Shown here: positions 39,141 to 47,844 of the stretch, piece after piece
How the letters are laid out: every line of letters begins with the position of its first letter
Position numbering within the stretch: position 1 is the first letter of the stretch
NCBI RefSeq assembly: GCF_024436055.1
Contig: NZ_JANFNH010000004.1
Location: 248,001 to 312,000 of the forward strand
Length of the DNA: 64,000 nt
Direction: 5' to 3'
DNA from: Streptantibioticus rubrisoli
GTDB taxonomy: Bacteria; Actinomycetota; Actinomycetes; Streptomycetales; Streptomycetaceae
Position numbers and translations under genes: made by a program
The notes under the pieces: generated by a model
The model's input: only the letters and a program-made list of their open reading frames with translations
Databases searched by the model: none
What the model was told of the DNA's origin: nothing

Positions 39141-40598
39141 CTACAAGATCCGGGCGACCAGCACGCAGGCGTCGTGCTCGCGCTCCGGGCTGCCCAGCTG
39201 TTCGACGACCGCACGCACGCACTCCTGCGCGCTGCGGGCCTCGGCGAACCGTGGCCCGAGGTCGAGCAGTTGGCTCGCGGCGGTGTCCTGCGCCGAGCCG
39301 CGCGGCGCGAGTCCGTCGGTGTGCAGCACCAACAGGTCGCCCGGAAGCAGGTGTTCGGTGCGCTGACCGTACGAGGCGTTCGGGGCGGCGCCCAGCAGCA
39401 TGCCCTCTGGAGCCGTCAGATCGCGCCCCGTCCCGTCGCGGAACAGCAGCGGGGCGGGGTGCCCGGCCTGGGCCCAGGTCAGGGTGCGCCGCTGGCCGTC
39501 GTAGCGGCAGCACAGCGCGCTGCCCAGGGCAGGCTGTGCCGAGCGGTCCACCACCTCGTTGAGCCGGGCCAGCAACTCGCCTGGTTCCAGGCCGACGAGT
39601 GCCAGACCGCGCACCGCGCCCAGCAGCATCGCCATGCCCGAAGTCGCCGCCACCCCATGGCCGATGAGGTCGCCGACCGTCAACAGGGTGGACCCGTCGG
39701 CGAGTTCCATGGCGTCGTACCAGTCGCCGCCGATCAGCGCGCTGCTGCCGGACGGCAGGTAGTGCGCGGCCAGGTCGAGGGCGTGGCTCTCGCCGTCGGG
39801 CGGGAACCGCAGGGAGCCGCGCCACGGCGGGAGTACGGCTTCCTGCAGTTCGACCGCCAGCCGGTGCTCGGTCTGCGCCACCTCGCGCTGGCGTCGCAGC
39901 GAGTCACGGGTCTCGCGCAACGCCCGTTGGCTGCGGCGCAGTTCGCTGACGTCCCGTAGCACCGCCCACATCGAGGCGGTGGAGCCGTCGGCGTCGAGCA
40001 CCGGCTCGCCCACCATGTGCACCGTGCGCACCGAGCCGTCCGGGCGCACGATGCGGAACTCGCCGTTGATCGGCTTGCCGTCCACCAGGCAGCCGGTGAC
40101 CATCGCGGTGAGCGTCTGCTGGTCCTCCGCGAACAGCCAGGACGGGAGTTCGTCCAGGGTGAGCGGGCCGTCCGCCTTGGTCCTGCCGAAGATCGAGTAC
40201 AGCTCGTCGGACCAGGTCACCGTGTCGGTCAACAGGTCCCATTCGGCGCTGCCCGCCCGGCCGAGCGCGCGCACCTGCCGGGCGGCGGGCGGGGGTTGCT
40301 CCCCGGGGACGGGCGGCGCGGCCGTCGCATACGCGGCACCGGCCGCGCCGCCACCATCCTCCCGCAGCCCTTCCTTGAGCTGGCCCAGGTGTTCGCCGAG
40401 GTCGTCCAGATGGTGCACGGCGAGATCGCACAGCGCCCGCTGCCAACGGCTGTGCGCGTCATCGTCGTCAAGACCGGGTTCACGTCGGACGGCGTCCACC
40501 TGGCCGCGCAACTGGCGCGCCTGCGAGATGAGCGCGTCGAGCGTGCCGGGGTCAGGCGGTGGTGCTGCGGCGTGGTCCGCATGCAGATGGGACGGCAT
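39141..40598 (-). CDS. PAS-domain PP2C (SpoIIE-type) phosphatase
   Basis: 485 aa. An N-terminal helical segment (DALISQARQLRGQVDAVRREPGL) is followed by a PAS domain (about 110-235; AEWDLLTDTVTWSDELYSIFG, FRIVRPDGSVRTVHMVGEPV), a linker helix (LRRQREVAQTEHRLAVELQEAVLPP) and the PP2C domain (about 270-485). The phosphatase metal motifs are IGGDWYDAMEL and GDLIGHGVAATSGM, with HTDGLAPRG as the third. Such proteins dephosphorylate anti-sigma-factor antagonists. The ligand sensed by PAS is unknown. The start follows GGAG. Confidence 0.92.
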   Translation of the reverse strand: MPSHLHADHAAAPPPDPGTLDALISQARQLRGQVDAVRREPGLDDDDAHSRWQRALCDLAVHHLDDLGEHLGQLKEGLREDGGGAAGAAYATAAPPVPGEQPPPAARQVRALGRAGSAEWDLLTDTVTWSDELYSIFGRTKADGPLTLDELPSWLFAEDQQTLTAMVTGCLVDGKPINGEFRIVRPDGSVRTVHMVGEPVLDADGSTASMWAVLRDVSELRRSQRALRETRDSLRRQREVAQTEHRLAVELQEAVLPPWRGSLRFPPDGESHALDLAAHYLPSGSSALIGGDWYDAMELADGSTLLTVGDLIGHGVAATSGMAMLLGAVRGLALVGLEPGELLARLNEVVDRSAQPALGSALCCRYDGQRRTLTWAQAGHPAPLLFRDGTGRDLTAPEGMLLGAAPNASYGQRTEHLLPGDLLVLHTDGLAPRGSAQDTAASQLLDLGPRFAEARSAQECVRAVVEQLGSPEREHDACVLVARIL

Positions 40599-40961
40599 GA
40601 CTGTCTCCGAACGTACTCAGATACAGACGTCAGCTGCGGGCGCGAGGCGGCATGAGAGCTTCTGGTCGGCCCAAAGAGTCAGTGACGACTGTTGCACAGT
40701 GAGCGATCGTCCGTAAGGGGTTCCGCAATACCCGATCCGGTGGTGCTTGTGGCATATCCCAGAGGCGACCCGGTCGTTCCTGGTCAGCGCGGTGCACCAG
40801 GGAGATCGTACGGGCGCACTCCGGGTAAGCTGCGGCGCTCGTACCCGTGCGCAATCCGCACCGCGTTCCAGGCATGACGCCTGCGTCCGGCGGTAAGGAT
40901 GCCGGGCACCAACAGGGAAATCCCGTTGCCACCGTAACCCTCCGTACCGGATGCTGACCTC
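40599..40961. promoter_or_regulatory. Divergent promoter region
   Basis: 363 bp between the phosphatase and HEAT-repeat genes. Codon bias gives no gene on either strand. A 100-codon minus-strand frame has no protein-like pattern. The region must hold both promoters. I see no clear dyad. Confidence 0.35.
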
Positions 40962-42398
40962 ATGTTCGACCCCGACATAGCGCCCAGCGGCACCCTTCTC
41001 GGCCTCCTCCAGCGGGGGCGCGGGGACGGGACGCTGCATGCCCTCGCGGAGCAGCGCGGCGAGGCCCTCGCCGCGCTGGAGCAGTGTGTGCTGAGCGACC
41101 CGCGCCGCGACTGGCAGGTCGAGTCGCGCTCGCTGTACTACGCGCGGCTCTACTCGGAGCTGGAGGGCGGGCTCGAGGGGATCGAGCAGCACCTGTTCCA
41201 CCCGGACGACCTCCTCGACACCGAGGAGCAGCGCACCGGGCTCGCCCTGTCGGTGCTCGGCCACCTCGCCGGATACGGCCGCCGGGACGCGCTGCGGCTG
41301 CTGCGCGAGTACGCGGCCCGCGGCGCCAACTGGAACTGGGCGCTGGACGAGCTGGCGCTGCGGGACGACGACGCGGGGCTGACCGCCCTGGCGCCCGCGA
41401 TCCTCGGCCGCTTCCCGCGCGGTGCGCAGGGCGACGCGGCGCTGGCCCGTGCGCTGCGCGAGGCGTACGAACCGCGGCCGTGGCGGCTGTGGGCGGAGGA
41501 TCCGGTGCACGGTGCGCGGGTGCGCGCTGCCCAGGAGCAGGGCTCGTTCGACCGCTGGCAGCGGCAGCTGCGACCGGCCGGTCCGGCGCCCGGCTGGAGC
41601 GTGCGGGACGTACTGGAGTGGGCCCAGCAGGGGCTGGACAGCGTCCCGGCGCAGCACCGGGACGCGCCCGCCGCCCGCTGCCTGGCCGCCGTCGCCGGGC
41701 CGGAGGACCGCGCCGAGCTGCTGCGGGCCGCCCGCCGGGGGCCGGAGGCGGCTCGGGCCGCCGCGCTGCGGCACCTCGCCGGTCGGCAGGACCCCGATGC
41801 CCTCGGGCTGATAGAGGCCGCCGCCGGTGACCCCTCGCCGGTCGTCTCACGCGCCGCGCTGGAGTCCTTCACGCGCATGCGCAGCGCCGCCGCGGTCGAA
41901 CGGGCCCGCCGCTGGGCCGAGCGCGAGGACGAACTGGGCACCGCCGCCGCCCAGATGCTCGCCGTCCTGGGCACCGCCGAGGACGCTTCGCGTGTGTTGG
42001 CCGCGCTGCGGCGTACCGTGCGGATCTCCGGCGCCGCCGCCGAGGGCCTCGCCGTGCTGGTGGAGGGAGCGGGGCGGCTGTCGATCGGCTGCGCCGCACC
42101 CGTGGTGCGGCACGTCTACCGGGAGACGCCGTCCTCGCATCTGCGCGGCTGCGCGGCGCGGACGTTGGCGGTGATCGATCCGTCGTTCGCGGACGGGTTC
42201 GCCATCGAGTGCCTCTGGGACTGTGAGGAGTCCACCCGCGAGCTGGCGGCGCGGCACGCGGCGACCGGGGACGTGCGGGTGCTCGCCCAGTTGCGGCGGC
42301 TGGCCGCCGATCCGGCCGAGGAGGCGGACGTGCAGAGCGCTGTGCGCGGCAGGTTGAGCACCACGAGTGCTTCCGTTGTGCGGCAACGCTCCGCGTAG
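40962..42398 (+). CDS. HEAT-repeat protein
   Basis: 478 aa, all-helical. The C-terminal half carries HEAT-like repeats (ARAAALRHLAGRQDPDALGLIEAAAGDPSPVVSRAALESFTRM, ELGTAAAQMLAVLGTAEDASRVLAALRR, LRGCAARTLAVIDP). The N-terminal half is helical with DPRRDWQVESRSLYYARLYSELEG. HEAT proteins are binding scaffolds, and no catalytic motif is present. It precedes the glycosyltransferase operon by about 340 bp with a tandem repeat between, so it is probably separate. Confidence 0.75.
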   Translation: MFDPDIAPSGTLLGLLQRGRGDGTLHALAEQRGEALAALEQCVLSDPRRDWQVESRSLYYARLYSELEGGLEGIEQHLFHPDDLLDTEEQRTGLALSVLGHLAGYGRRDALRLLREYAARGANWNWALDELALRDDDAGLTALAPAILGRFPRGAQGDAALARALREAYEPRPWRLWAEDPVHGARVRAAQEQGSFDRWQRQLRPAGPAPGWSVRDVLEWAQQGLDSVPAQHRDAPAARCLAAVAGPEDRAELLRAARRGPEAARAAALRHLAGRQDPDALGLIEAAAGDPSPVVSRAALESFTRMRSAAAVERARRWAEREDELGTAAAQMLAVLGTAEDASRVLAALRRTVRISGAAAEGLAVLVEGAGRLSIGCAAPVVRHVYRETPSSHLRGCAARTLAVIDPSFADGFAIECLWDCEESTRELAARHAATGDVRVLAQLRRLAADPAEEADVQSAVRGRLSTTSASVVRQRSA

Positions 42399-42508
42399 GG
42401 CGGTTCGGTTGGGGTTTGTTTGTCACGGTTGCGGTGGGTTTCGCTGTCGCCGGGCTCCGCCGCTGTGGGTGCTCGCGGTTGCGGCGGATCCATCGTGCGG
42501 CAAGCCCC

Positions 42509-42620
42509 CAAGCCCTGATCGAGCCCCCAAGCCCTGATCGAGCCCTCAAGCCCTGATCGAGCCCTCAAGCCCTGATCGAGCCCTCAAGCTTCATCAGGTC
42601 TTCAAGCCCCTGATCGATTA
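42509..42620. repeat. 19-bp tandem repeat array
   Basis: The unit CAAGCCCTGATCGAGCCCT repeats four times at 42509-42584 with at most one change, then decays through CAAGCTTCATCAGG and a last degenerate copy TTCAAGCCCCTGATCGATTA (42601-42620). It lies upstream of the glycosyltransferase operon. The period and lack of unique spacers exclude CRISPR. Confidence 0.9.
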
Positions 42621-42742
42621 GGGGAGGACCTTCGACCCCCGGCGACACGATCCGGCCGGGATGGCCAGAAGCTCACGGAACGTTTCCCCCTGGGAAAGAT
42701 CGACGTGGCCGCCGCATCTTCGCGGGCGCCGAGAACCGCAGT

Positions 42743-43885
42743 ATGCGAGTCGCCCTCGTCACCGAATCCTTCCCGCCTGATGTCAACGGCGTCGCACACT
42801 GCGCCCTACGGACCGCGGAACACCTCGTCGCCCGCGGTCATGCCCCCCTCGTCATCGCCCCCACCGCACCCGCCCGGGACCGGGCCGCCGAGGCGGACAC
42901 CACCGCGCCCTGCCCGGTGGTGCGCGTGCCGTCCCTCCCGCTGCCCGGCTACCGGCAGGTGCGAGTCGCCCTGCCCGGCCGCCGGGTGGCGGCCGCGATC
43001 GCCGCGCACCGCGCCCAACTCGTCCATCTGGCCAGCCCGTTCGTGATCGGGGCGCACGGCGTGGCCGGAGCCGCCCGGCTGGGGCTGCCCTGCGTCGCGG
43101 TCTACCAGACCGACCTCGGCGGCTACGCCCGCGCCTACCTGGGCATCGGCGAGGCCGCCGCCTGGCACCGGCTGCGCACCCTGCACACCGCGGCCGACCG
43201 CACCCTGGCACCGTCCACCGCCTCGGTGGCCGACCTGGAGCGGCACGGCATCCCCCGGGTCCACCTGTGGCCGCGAGGGGTGGACGCGGTCCGCTTCCAC
43301 CCCGCCCACCGCGACCCGGCGCTGCGCCGGGAGCTGGCGCCGAACGGCGAGGTGCTGGTCGGCTACGTCGGCCGGCTGGCACCGGAGAAGCGGGTCGAAC
43401 TGCTCGCCGGGGCGGCCGAACTGCCGGGGGTGCGACTGGTCGTCGTCGGCGACGGACCGAGCGCCGCGCACCTGCGCTCCGCCCTGCCGTCCGCGGTCTT
43501 CCTCGGCCGACGTACCGGTGATGAACTCGCCCGGATCTACGCCTCGTTGGACGTCTTCGCGCACACCGGCCCGATGGAGACGTTCTGCCAGACCGTGCAG
43601 GAGGCGATGGCCAGCGGGATACCGGTGGTCGCCCCGGCGGCGGGCGGCCCGCTGGACTTGGTCAGCCCGGGCCGCACCGGACTGCTGGTGCCGCCCGGCG
43701 ACCGGGACGCGCTGCGGGCCGCGGTACGGCGGCTCGCCGGTGCGCCGCGGCTGCGCGCCGCGTACGGCCTGGCCGGGCGGGAGGCGGTGGCCGGGCGCTC
43801 GTGGGCTGCCGTCGGCGACCTGCTGGTCGGCCACTACGAGCAGGTGCTCGCCGAACGGCTCGCGGCCTCGGCGGTGGCGGCATGA
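42743..43885 (+). CDS. GT4 glycosyltransferase (alpha-mannosyltransferase-like)
   Basis: 380 aa GT-B fold. N-terminal VALVTESFPPDVNGVAHCALRTAEHL is the acceptor side. LVGYVGRLAPEKRVELLAGA starts the donor domain. The donor-site motif is GPMETFCQTVQEAMASGIPVVAPAAGGPLDLV (EX7E, from METFCQTVQE). TESFPPxVNGV and the rest fit GDP-mannose-dependent mannosyltransferases such as MgtA and PimB relatives. It overlaps the next gene by 4 bp. Confidence 0.88.
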   Translation: MRVALVTESFPPDVNGVAHCALRTAEHLVARGHAPLVIAPTAPARDRAAEADTTAPCPVVRVPSLPLPGYRQVRVALPGRRVAAAIAAHRAQLVHLASPFVIGAHGVAGAARLGLPCVAVYQTDLGGYARAYLGIGEAAAWHRLRTLHTAADRTLAPSTASVADLERHGIPRVHLWPRGVDAVRFHPAHRDPALRRELAPNGEVLVGYVGRLAPEKRVELLAGAAELPGVRLVVVGDGPSAAHLRSALPSAVFLGRRTGDELARIYASLDVFAHTGPMETFCQTVQEAMASGIPVVAPAAGGPLDLVSPGRTGLLVPPGDRDALRAAVRRLAGAPRLRAAYGLAGREAVAGRSWAAVGDLLVGHYEQVLAERLAASAVAA

Positions 43886-45051
43886 CCGGGGAAGGGCTGC
43901 GCATCGTGCGGCTGGCAAACTTCGTCACCCCGGTCTCCGGCGGCCTGCGCACCGCGCTGCGGCACCTGGGCGCCGGGTACCTGGCGGCCGGGCACGAGCC
44001 GGTGCTGATCGTGCCGGGCCCCGCGTACCGCGACGAGCTGACCGATCAGGGCCGGGTGATCACCCTGCCGGGGCCGGTGGTGCCCGGCTCCGGCGGCTAC
44101 CGGGTGCTGGTCGACCGCCGGGCGGTGGCGCGGCAGCTGGCCGCCTTGCGCCCCGACCGGCTAGAGGTCTCCGACCGTACGACGCTGCGCTGGACGGGCG
44201 CCTGGGCCAGGCGGCGCCGGGTGCCCGCGGTGATGGTCTCGCACGAGAGCGCCGACGGTGTGCTGCGCATGTGGGGCCTGCCGGAGCCGGTCGCCCGCGG
44301 CGCCGCCGACCGGCTCAACTCCCGTACCGCGCACGCCTTCTCCCGGGTGGTGTGCACGACGCGGTGGGCGGCGGCGGAGTTCGAGCGGATCGGGGCCCGC
44401 AACGTGGTGCACGCGCCGCTCGGGGTGGACCTGACCGCCTGCCGTCCGTCCGCGGGCGGTGAGCACGTCCGCTGCCACTACGCCTGGCCGGAGCAGGTGC
44501 TGTTGGCGATGTGCGTGCGGCTGTCGGTGGAGAAGCGGCCCGGCCGGGCGCTGGACGCGCTCGCCGCGCTGCGGGCGCGCGGCACGCACGCCGTGCTGAC
44601 GATCGCCGGGGACGGCCCGCTGCGCGGCCAGTTGGAGCAGCGCGCACACCGCGAGGGACTGCCGGTGCGCTTCCTGGGCCACGTGGCGCGCAAGGAGGTG
44701 CTGTACGGGCTGATGGCCAGCGCGGACGTGGTGCTGGCGCCCGGTCCGGTGGAGACCTTCGGGTTGGCCGCGTTGGAGGCGCTGGCCTGCGGCACGCCGG
44801 TGGTGGTCAGCGAGTCCTCCGCGCTGCCCTCGGTGGTCGGGGACGCGGGCCGGGCGGCCCGGGACGACGGTGCGGCGTTCGCCGACGCGGTGGACGAGTT
44901 GCTGGCGGTGCCCGAGGCGCGGCGCAGGGCGGCGGCCAGGGCCCGTGCCGAGCGGTTCGGTTGGCCCGCCGCGGTGGCGGCGTTCCTGGCGGCGCACGAG
45001 GCCGCGCACGGTGCGGTACCCGGGCGGCGGGAGCGGGAGGACGTGCGATGA
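43882..45051 (+). CDS. GT4 glycosyltransferase
   Basis: 389 aa GT-B fold. IVRLANFVTPVSGGLRTALRHLGAGY at the start, MCVRLSVEKRPGRALDALAAL before the donor domain, and GPVETFGLAALEALACGTPVVVSESSALPSVV as the donor EX7E motif. VSHESADGVLRMWGLPEP lies in the acceptor half. It probably adds the second sugar to the product of the preceding enzyme. ATGA overlaps on both sides. Confidence 0.88.
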   Translation: MTGEGLRIVRLANFVTPVSGGLRTALRHLGAGYLAAGHEPVLIVPGPAYRDELTDQGRVITLPGPVVPGSGGYRVLVDRRAVARQLAALRPDRLEVSDRTTLRWTGAWARRRRVPAVMVSHESADGVLRMWGLPEPVARGAADRLNSRTAHAFSRVVCTTRWAAAEFERIGARNVVHAPLGVDLTACRPSAGGEHVRCHYAWPEQVLLAMCVRLSVEKRPGRALDALAALRARGTHAVLTIAGDGPLRGQLEQRAHREGLPVRFLGHVARKEVLYGLMASADVVLAPGPVETFGLAALEALACGTPVVVSESSALPSVVGDAGRAARDDGAAFADAVDELLAVPEARRRAAARARAERFGWPAAVAAFLAAHEAAHGAVPGRREREDVR

Positions 45052-45965
45052 GCGGGCGCGAGGGGATACGGTTCGCGGCGCTGGGCGACTCGCTCACCGA
45101 AGGCCTCGGGGACCCGGTGCCGGGCGGCTGGCGCGGCTGGGCCGCACTGCTCGCCGAGGGCATCGGCGCGGCGGAGTACCTCAACTGCGCGCGCAGCGGC
45201 GCCCTGACCGCCGATGTGGCCACCGACCAGCTCACCGCGGCACGCGCGTTCCGGCCGCACCTCGCGGCGGTGGTCGCGGGCGCCAACGACACGCTGCGCG
45301 GCTCGTTCGACATCACCGCGGTCGCCGCCCAACTGGACGCCGCGCTGGGCGCCTTGGCCGCCGACGGGGTGACCGCGCTGACCGCGTGCTTGCCGGACCC
45401 GGGCTGGATGCTCGGACTGCCGTGGCCGCTGGCCCGCCCGCTGGGGCGGCGGATGCGCGCGGTCAACCATGTCGTGCACGCGCTGTCCCGGCGGTACGGG
45501 GCGGTGCACCTGCACGCGGCCGAGCACCCGTGGGTCGCCGACCGCGCCTGCTGGAGCGTGGACCGGCTGCACCCCAGCGAGTTGGGACACCGGATGCTGG
45601 CGTTCGAGTTCCACGCGCTGCTGGCCGAACGCGGGCTGGCGGCGGGGGAGCCACCGAGCACCACCCCCGACGGCCCGCCGCCCGGCCGGGCCGCCAGCGC
45701 CTGGTGGATGGCCACCCGGGGCACCGGCTGGGTGCTGGACCGGTGCACGGACCTGCTGCCCGACCTGTTGCGGCTGGCCGCGGCCGAGTGCCGTCACCGC
45801 GCCGCGGGCTCCCCCGCCGTCCTCGACGAGGCCGCCCACCGTGCCGCTGTGGCCGCCGTGGCCGCGCTGGCACCGGCCCGGTCGGCTGGTGCGGGTCGCG
45901 CGGGTGTGCCGGGTTCCGCTTGTGCGCCGGGGGAGTCCTACGGGGTGGCGTCGGTGCCTGGGTAG
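45048..45965 (+). CDS. SGNH/GDSL hydrolase
   Basis: 305 aa. Block I is FAALGDSLTEGLGDP (catalytic serine), block III VVAGANDTLRG (asparagine) and block V DRLHPSELGHRMLA (aspartate and histidine). No signal peptide, so it acts inside the cell. Being the third gene of the glycosyltransferase operon, it may remove or transfer an acyl group on the glycan or lipid product. The C-terminus (RAGVPGSACAPGESYG) beyond residue about 270 looks low-complexity, and its DNA is partly repeated downstream. The stop lies in a 9-bp tandem repeat. Confidence 0.88.
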   Translation: MSGREGIRFAALGDSLTEGLGDPVPGGWRGWAALLAEGIGAAEYLNCARSGALTADVATDQLTAARAFRPHLAAVVAGANDTLRGSFDITAVAAQLDAALGALAADGVTALTACLPDPGWMLGLPWPLARPLGRRMRAVNHVVHALSRRYGAVHLHAAEHPWVADRACWSVDRLHPSELGHRMLAFEFHALLAERGLAAGEPPSTTPDGPPPGRAASAWWMATRGTGWVLDRCTDLLPDLLRLAAAECRHRAAGSPAVLDEAAHRAAVAAVAALAPARSAGAGRAGVPGSACAPGESYGVASVPG

Positions 45966-46293
45966 CGGTGATAGCGGTGATAGCGGTGATTGTGGGGTAG
46001 TTGGGTGTCGTTGCCCGCTTGGTGGTGGCGAGTGACGGTCATCGTCCGGCGGGTGGGTGTGCTGCCGGTGGGTGAGAGTGCCCCTTGGTGCGCCGTGGCC
46101 GCGTTGGCACCGGCCCGGTCGACTGGTGCGGTTGGCGCGGGCGTCCCGGGTGCCGATTGTGCGCCGGGGGCGAGCGGTGGCCGTCGGTGGACGAGGCGCC
46201 GGGAATGTGCCGCCCGGCCTGTTGCGGCTGGCGGTGGCCGAAACGCTGTTATCGGGCCTCGCGGCTGGCGGTGGCCGAAACGCCGTTGTCGGG
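45963..46293. repeat. Duplicated tail of the SGNH gene and small repeats
   Basis: No gene. TAGCGGTGA repeats three times (45963-45989). A 79-bp stretch (46092-46170) is about 90% identical, with 8 mismatches by my count, to the end of the SGNH gene (45855-45933). Next, a 33-bp unit (46224-46256) recurs at 46261-46293. The order and the match to the gene's 3' end indicate a decayed partial duplication. Confidence 0.8.
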
Positions 46294-46315
46294 CAGCGGG
46301 TGTCGCGCCACTGGA

Positions 46316-47221
46316 TCAGATGGCGTGTCGCCGTGCGGCAGCGGCCCTCGCGGCGGCCCGGTTCACCGGTACGAACCGCACCGGCGTCCCCGGCGCCGCC
46401 TGTGCGGCCGGGGCCAGGCAGTCCTGCGGGACGACGCCGATCACCGGATAGCCGCCGGTCGTCGGATGGTCGGCGAGGAAGATCACCGGGCGGCCGTCCG
46501 GCGGTATTTGGACCGCGCCCAACACCATGCCCTCGCTGGGAAGTTCACCGCCCCTGGCGCGCGGCAGCGCGGGCCCCTGCGTGCGCAGGCCGATGCGGTT
46601 GCTCGCCGGGCTGACGGTGTACCCGCCCGCCGCGAGGATCCGCAGCGCGTCCGGGGCGAACCAGTCGGCGCGTGGCCCGGGCACCAGTGGAACCACAAGT
46701 TCCGTAGGCGGTCCGGGACATGGCGCGGCGTCCACCGCCGCCGAAGGGCCGTACGGCGCGCCGACCGGCAGCCGCTCACCGTCCCGTAGCGGCCCCGGGC
46801 CGAGCCCGGACAGCAGGTCGGCGGAGCGGCTGCCGAGCACCGGCGCGGTGCGCACCCCACCGGCGAACGCCAGATAGGCGCGCAACCCCGCGGTCACCCC
46901 TCCGAGTTCGAGCACCGCCCCCGCGGGCACCCGCACCGGCGCACCCCAGGCGACCGGGCGGCCGTCCACCCGTACCGGGCAGGGCGCGCCGGTGACCGCC
47001 GCGACCACGGGGCAACCGGCCCGTACCGCACAGCCGTTGACCGTGGTCTCCAGGGTCGCGGCGTGCTCCGGGTTGCCCACCAGCCGGTTGGCCAGCCGGT
47101 GCGCGGGTTGGTCCAGGGCGCCCGCCCGGCCCACCCCGAGGTGGGCGTATCCGCGACGCCCCAGGTCCTGCACGGTGGTCAGCGCTCCGGCGCGCACCAC
47201 CTCCACGTAGCGCGCGGTCAT
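46316..47221 (-). CDS. pxpC: 5-oxoprolinase subunit C (PxpC; KipA/AHS2 family)
   Basis: 301 aa. VEVVRAGALTTVQDLGRRGYAHLGVGRAGALDQPAHRLAN is the AHS2 start. LETTVNGCAVRAG, GLRAYLAFAGGV, and the end GEGELPSEGMVLGAVQIPPDG-type motif (GGELPSEGMVLGAVQIPPDGRPVIFLADHPTTGGYPVIG) are conserved. With PxpB and PxpA it opens 5-oxoproline to glutamate at the cost of ATP. Last gene of the operon. Its start overlaps the pxpB stop by 4 bp. Confidence 0.92.
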   Translation of the reverse strand: MTARYVEVVRAGALTTVQDLGRRGYAHLGVGRAGALDQPAHRLANRLVGNPEHAATLETTVNGCAVRAGCPVVAAVTGAPCPVRVDGRPVAWGAPVRVPAGAVLELGGVTAGLRAYLAFAGGVRTAPVLGSRSADLLSGLGPGPLRDGERLPVGAPYGPSAAVDAAPCPGPPTELVVPLVPGPRADWFAPDALRILAAGGYTVSPASNRIGLRTQGPALPRARGGELPSEGMVLGAVQIPPDGRPVIFLADHPTTGGYPVIGVVPQDCLAPAAQAAPGTPVRFVPVNRAAARAAAARRHAI

Positions 47222-47844
47222 GGTCCCACCCGGGTGAAGCGCACCTGGGCGCCGGGGGTGAGCAGGGCCGCCGGTTCACGGGCCGGGTCCCACAGCCTGG
47301 CGTCGGTGCTGCCGACGATCTGCCAGCCGCCGGGGGAGGAGCGCGGGTAGACACCCGCGTAGGGACCGGCCAGTGCGACCGAACCGGCGGGCACGCTGGT
47401 GCGCGGAGTGGCCCGGCGCGGTGTGTGGTAGCGGCCGGGCAGTCCGCTCAAGTAGCCGAACCCGGGGGCGAACCCGGTGAACGCCACCCGGAACACGATC
47501 CCGCCGAGCACCTTCGGCACGGCATCCGGGGAAACCTGCCACAGGGCGGCCACCTCCGCCAGGTCGGGCCCGTCGTAGCGGACCGGTAGCTCCACCACCG
47601 CCCCCTCGCGCGGTGGCAGGTGCGGGATCGGTGTGCGGGCCAACTCCTCGGCCAGGGCCTCGGGTTCGGCCAGTCCGTCCAGCAGTACGGTGCGGGCGCC
47701 GGGAACGATCTCGCGGACCGGTGGCAGTTGCCCGGCCGCCCGACGGCGCAGCAACTCGGTGTGGAACGCCTCGGTCGCCTCCTCGCTGGGCAGCTCGACC
47801 AGCAGCGCGTGCGCGCCGACCAGCAGCGGGCGCGGCGCGGTCAT
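47218..47844 (-). CDS. pxpB: 5-oxoprolinase subunit B (PxpB; KipI/AHS1 family)
   Basis: 208 aa. VEIPVRYDGPDL-type motif (VVELPVRYDGPDLAEVAALWQVSPDAV), then VAFTGFAPGFGYLSGLPGRYHTPRRATPRTSVPAGSVALAGPYAGVYPRSSPGGWQIVG, the strongly conserved AHS1 core. It overlaps pxpA and pxpC by 4 bp on each side. Confidence 0.93.
   Translation of the reverse strand: MTAPRPLLVGAHALLVELPSEEATEAFHTELLRRRAAGQLPPVREIVPGARTVLLDGLAEPEALAEELARTPIPHLPPREGAVVELPVRYDGPDLAEVAALWQVSPDAVPKVLGGIVFRVAFTGFAPGFGYLSGLPGRYHTPRRATPRTSVPAGSVALAGPYAGVYPRSSPGGWQIVGSTDARLWDPAREPAALLTPGAQVRFTRVGP

Noticed and set aside
40630-40932. 100-codon minus-strand frame in the phosphatase/HEAT gap
   Set aside because: Codon use and composition are not gene-like, and it would fill a divergent promoter region.
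42509-42620. CRISPR-like array
   Set aside because: The repeats are contiguous with no spacers and there are no cas genes.
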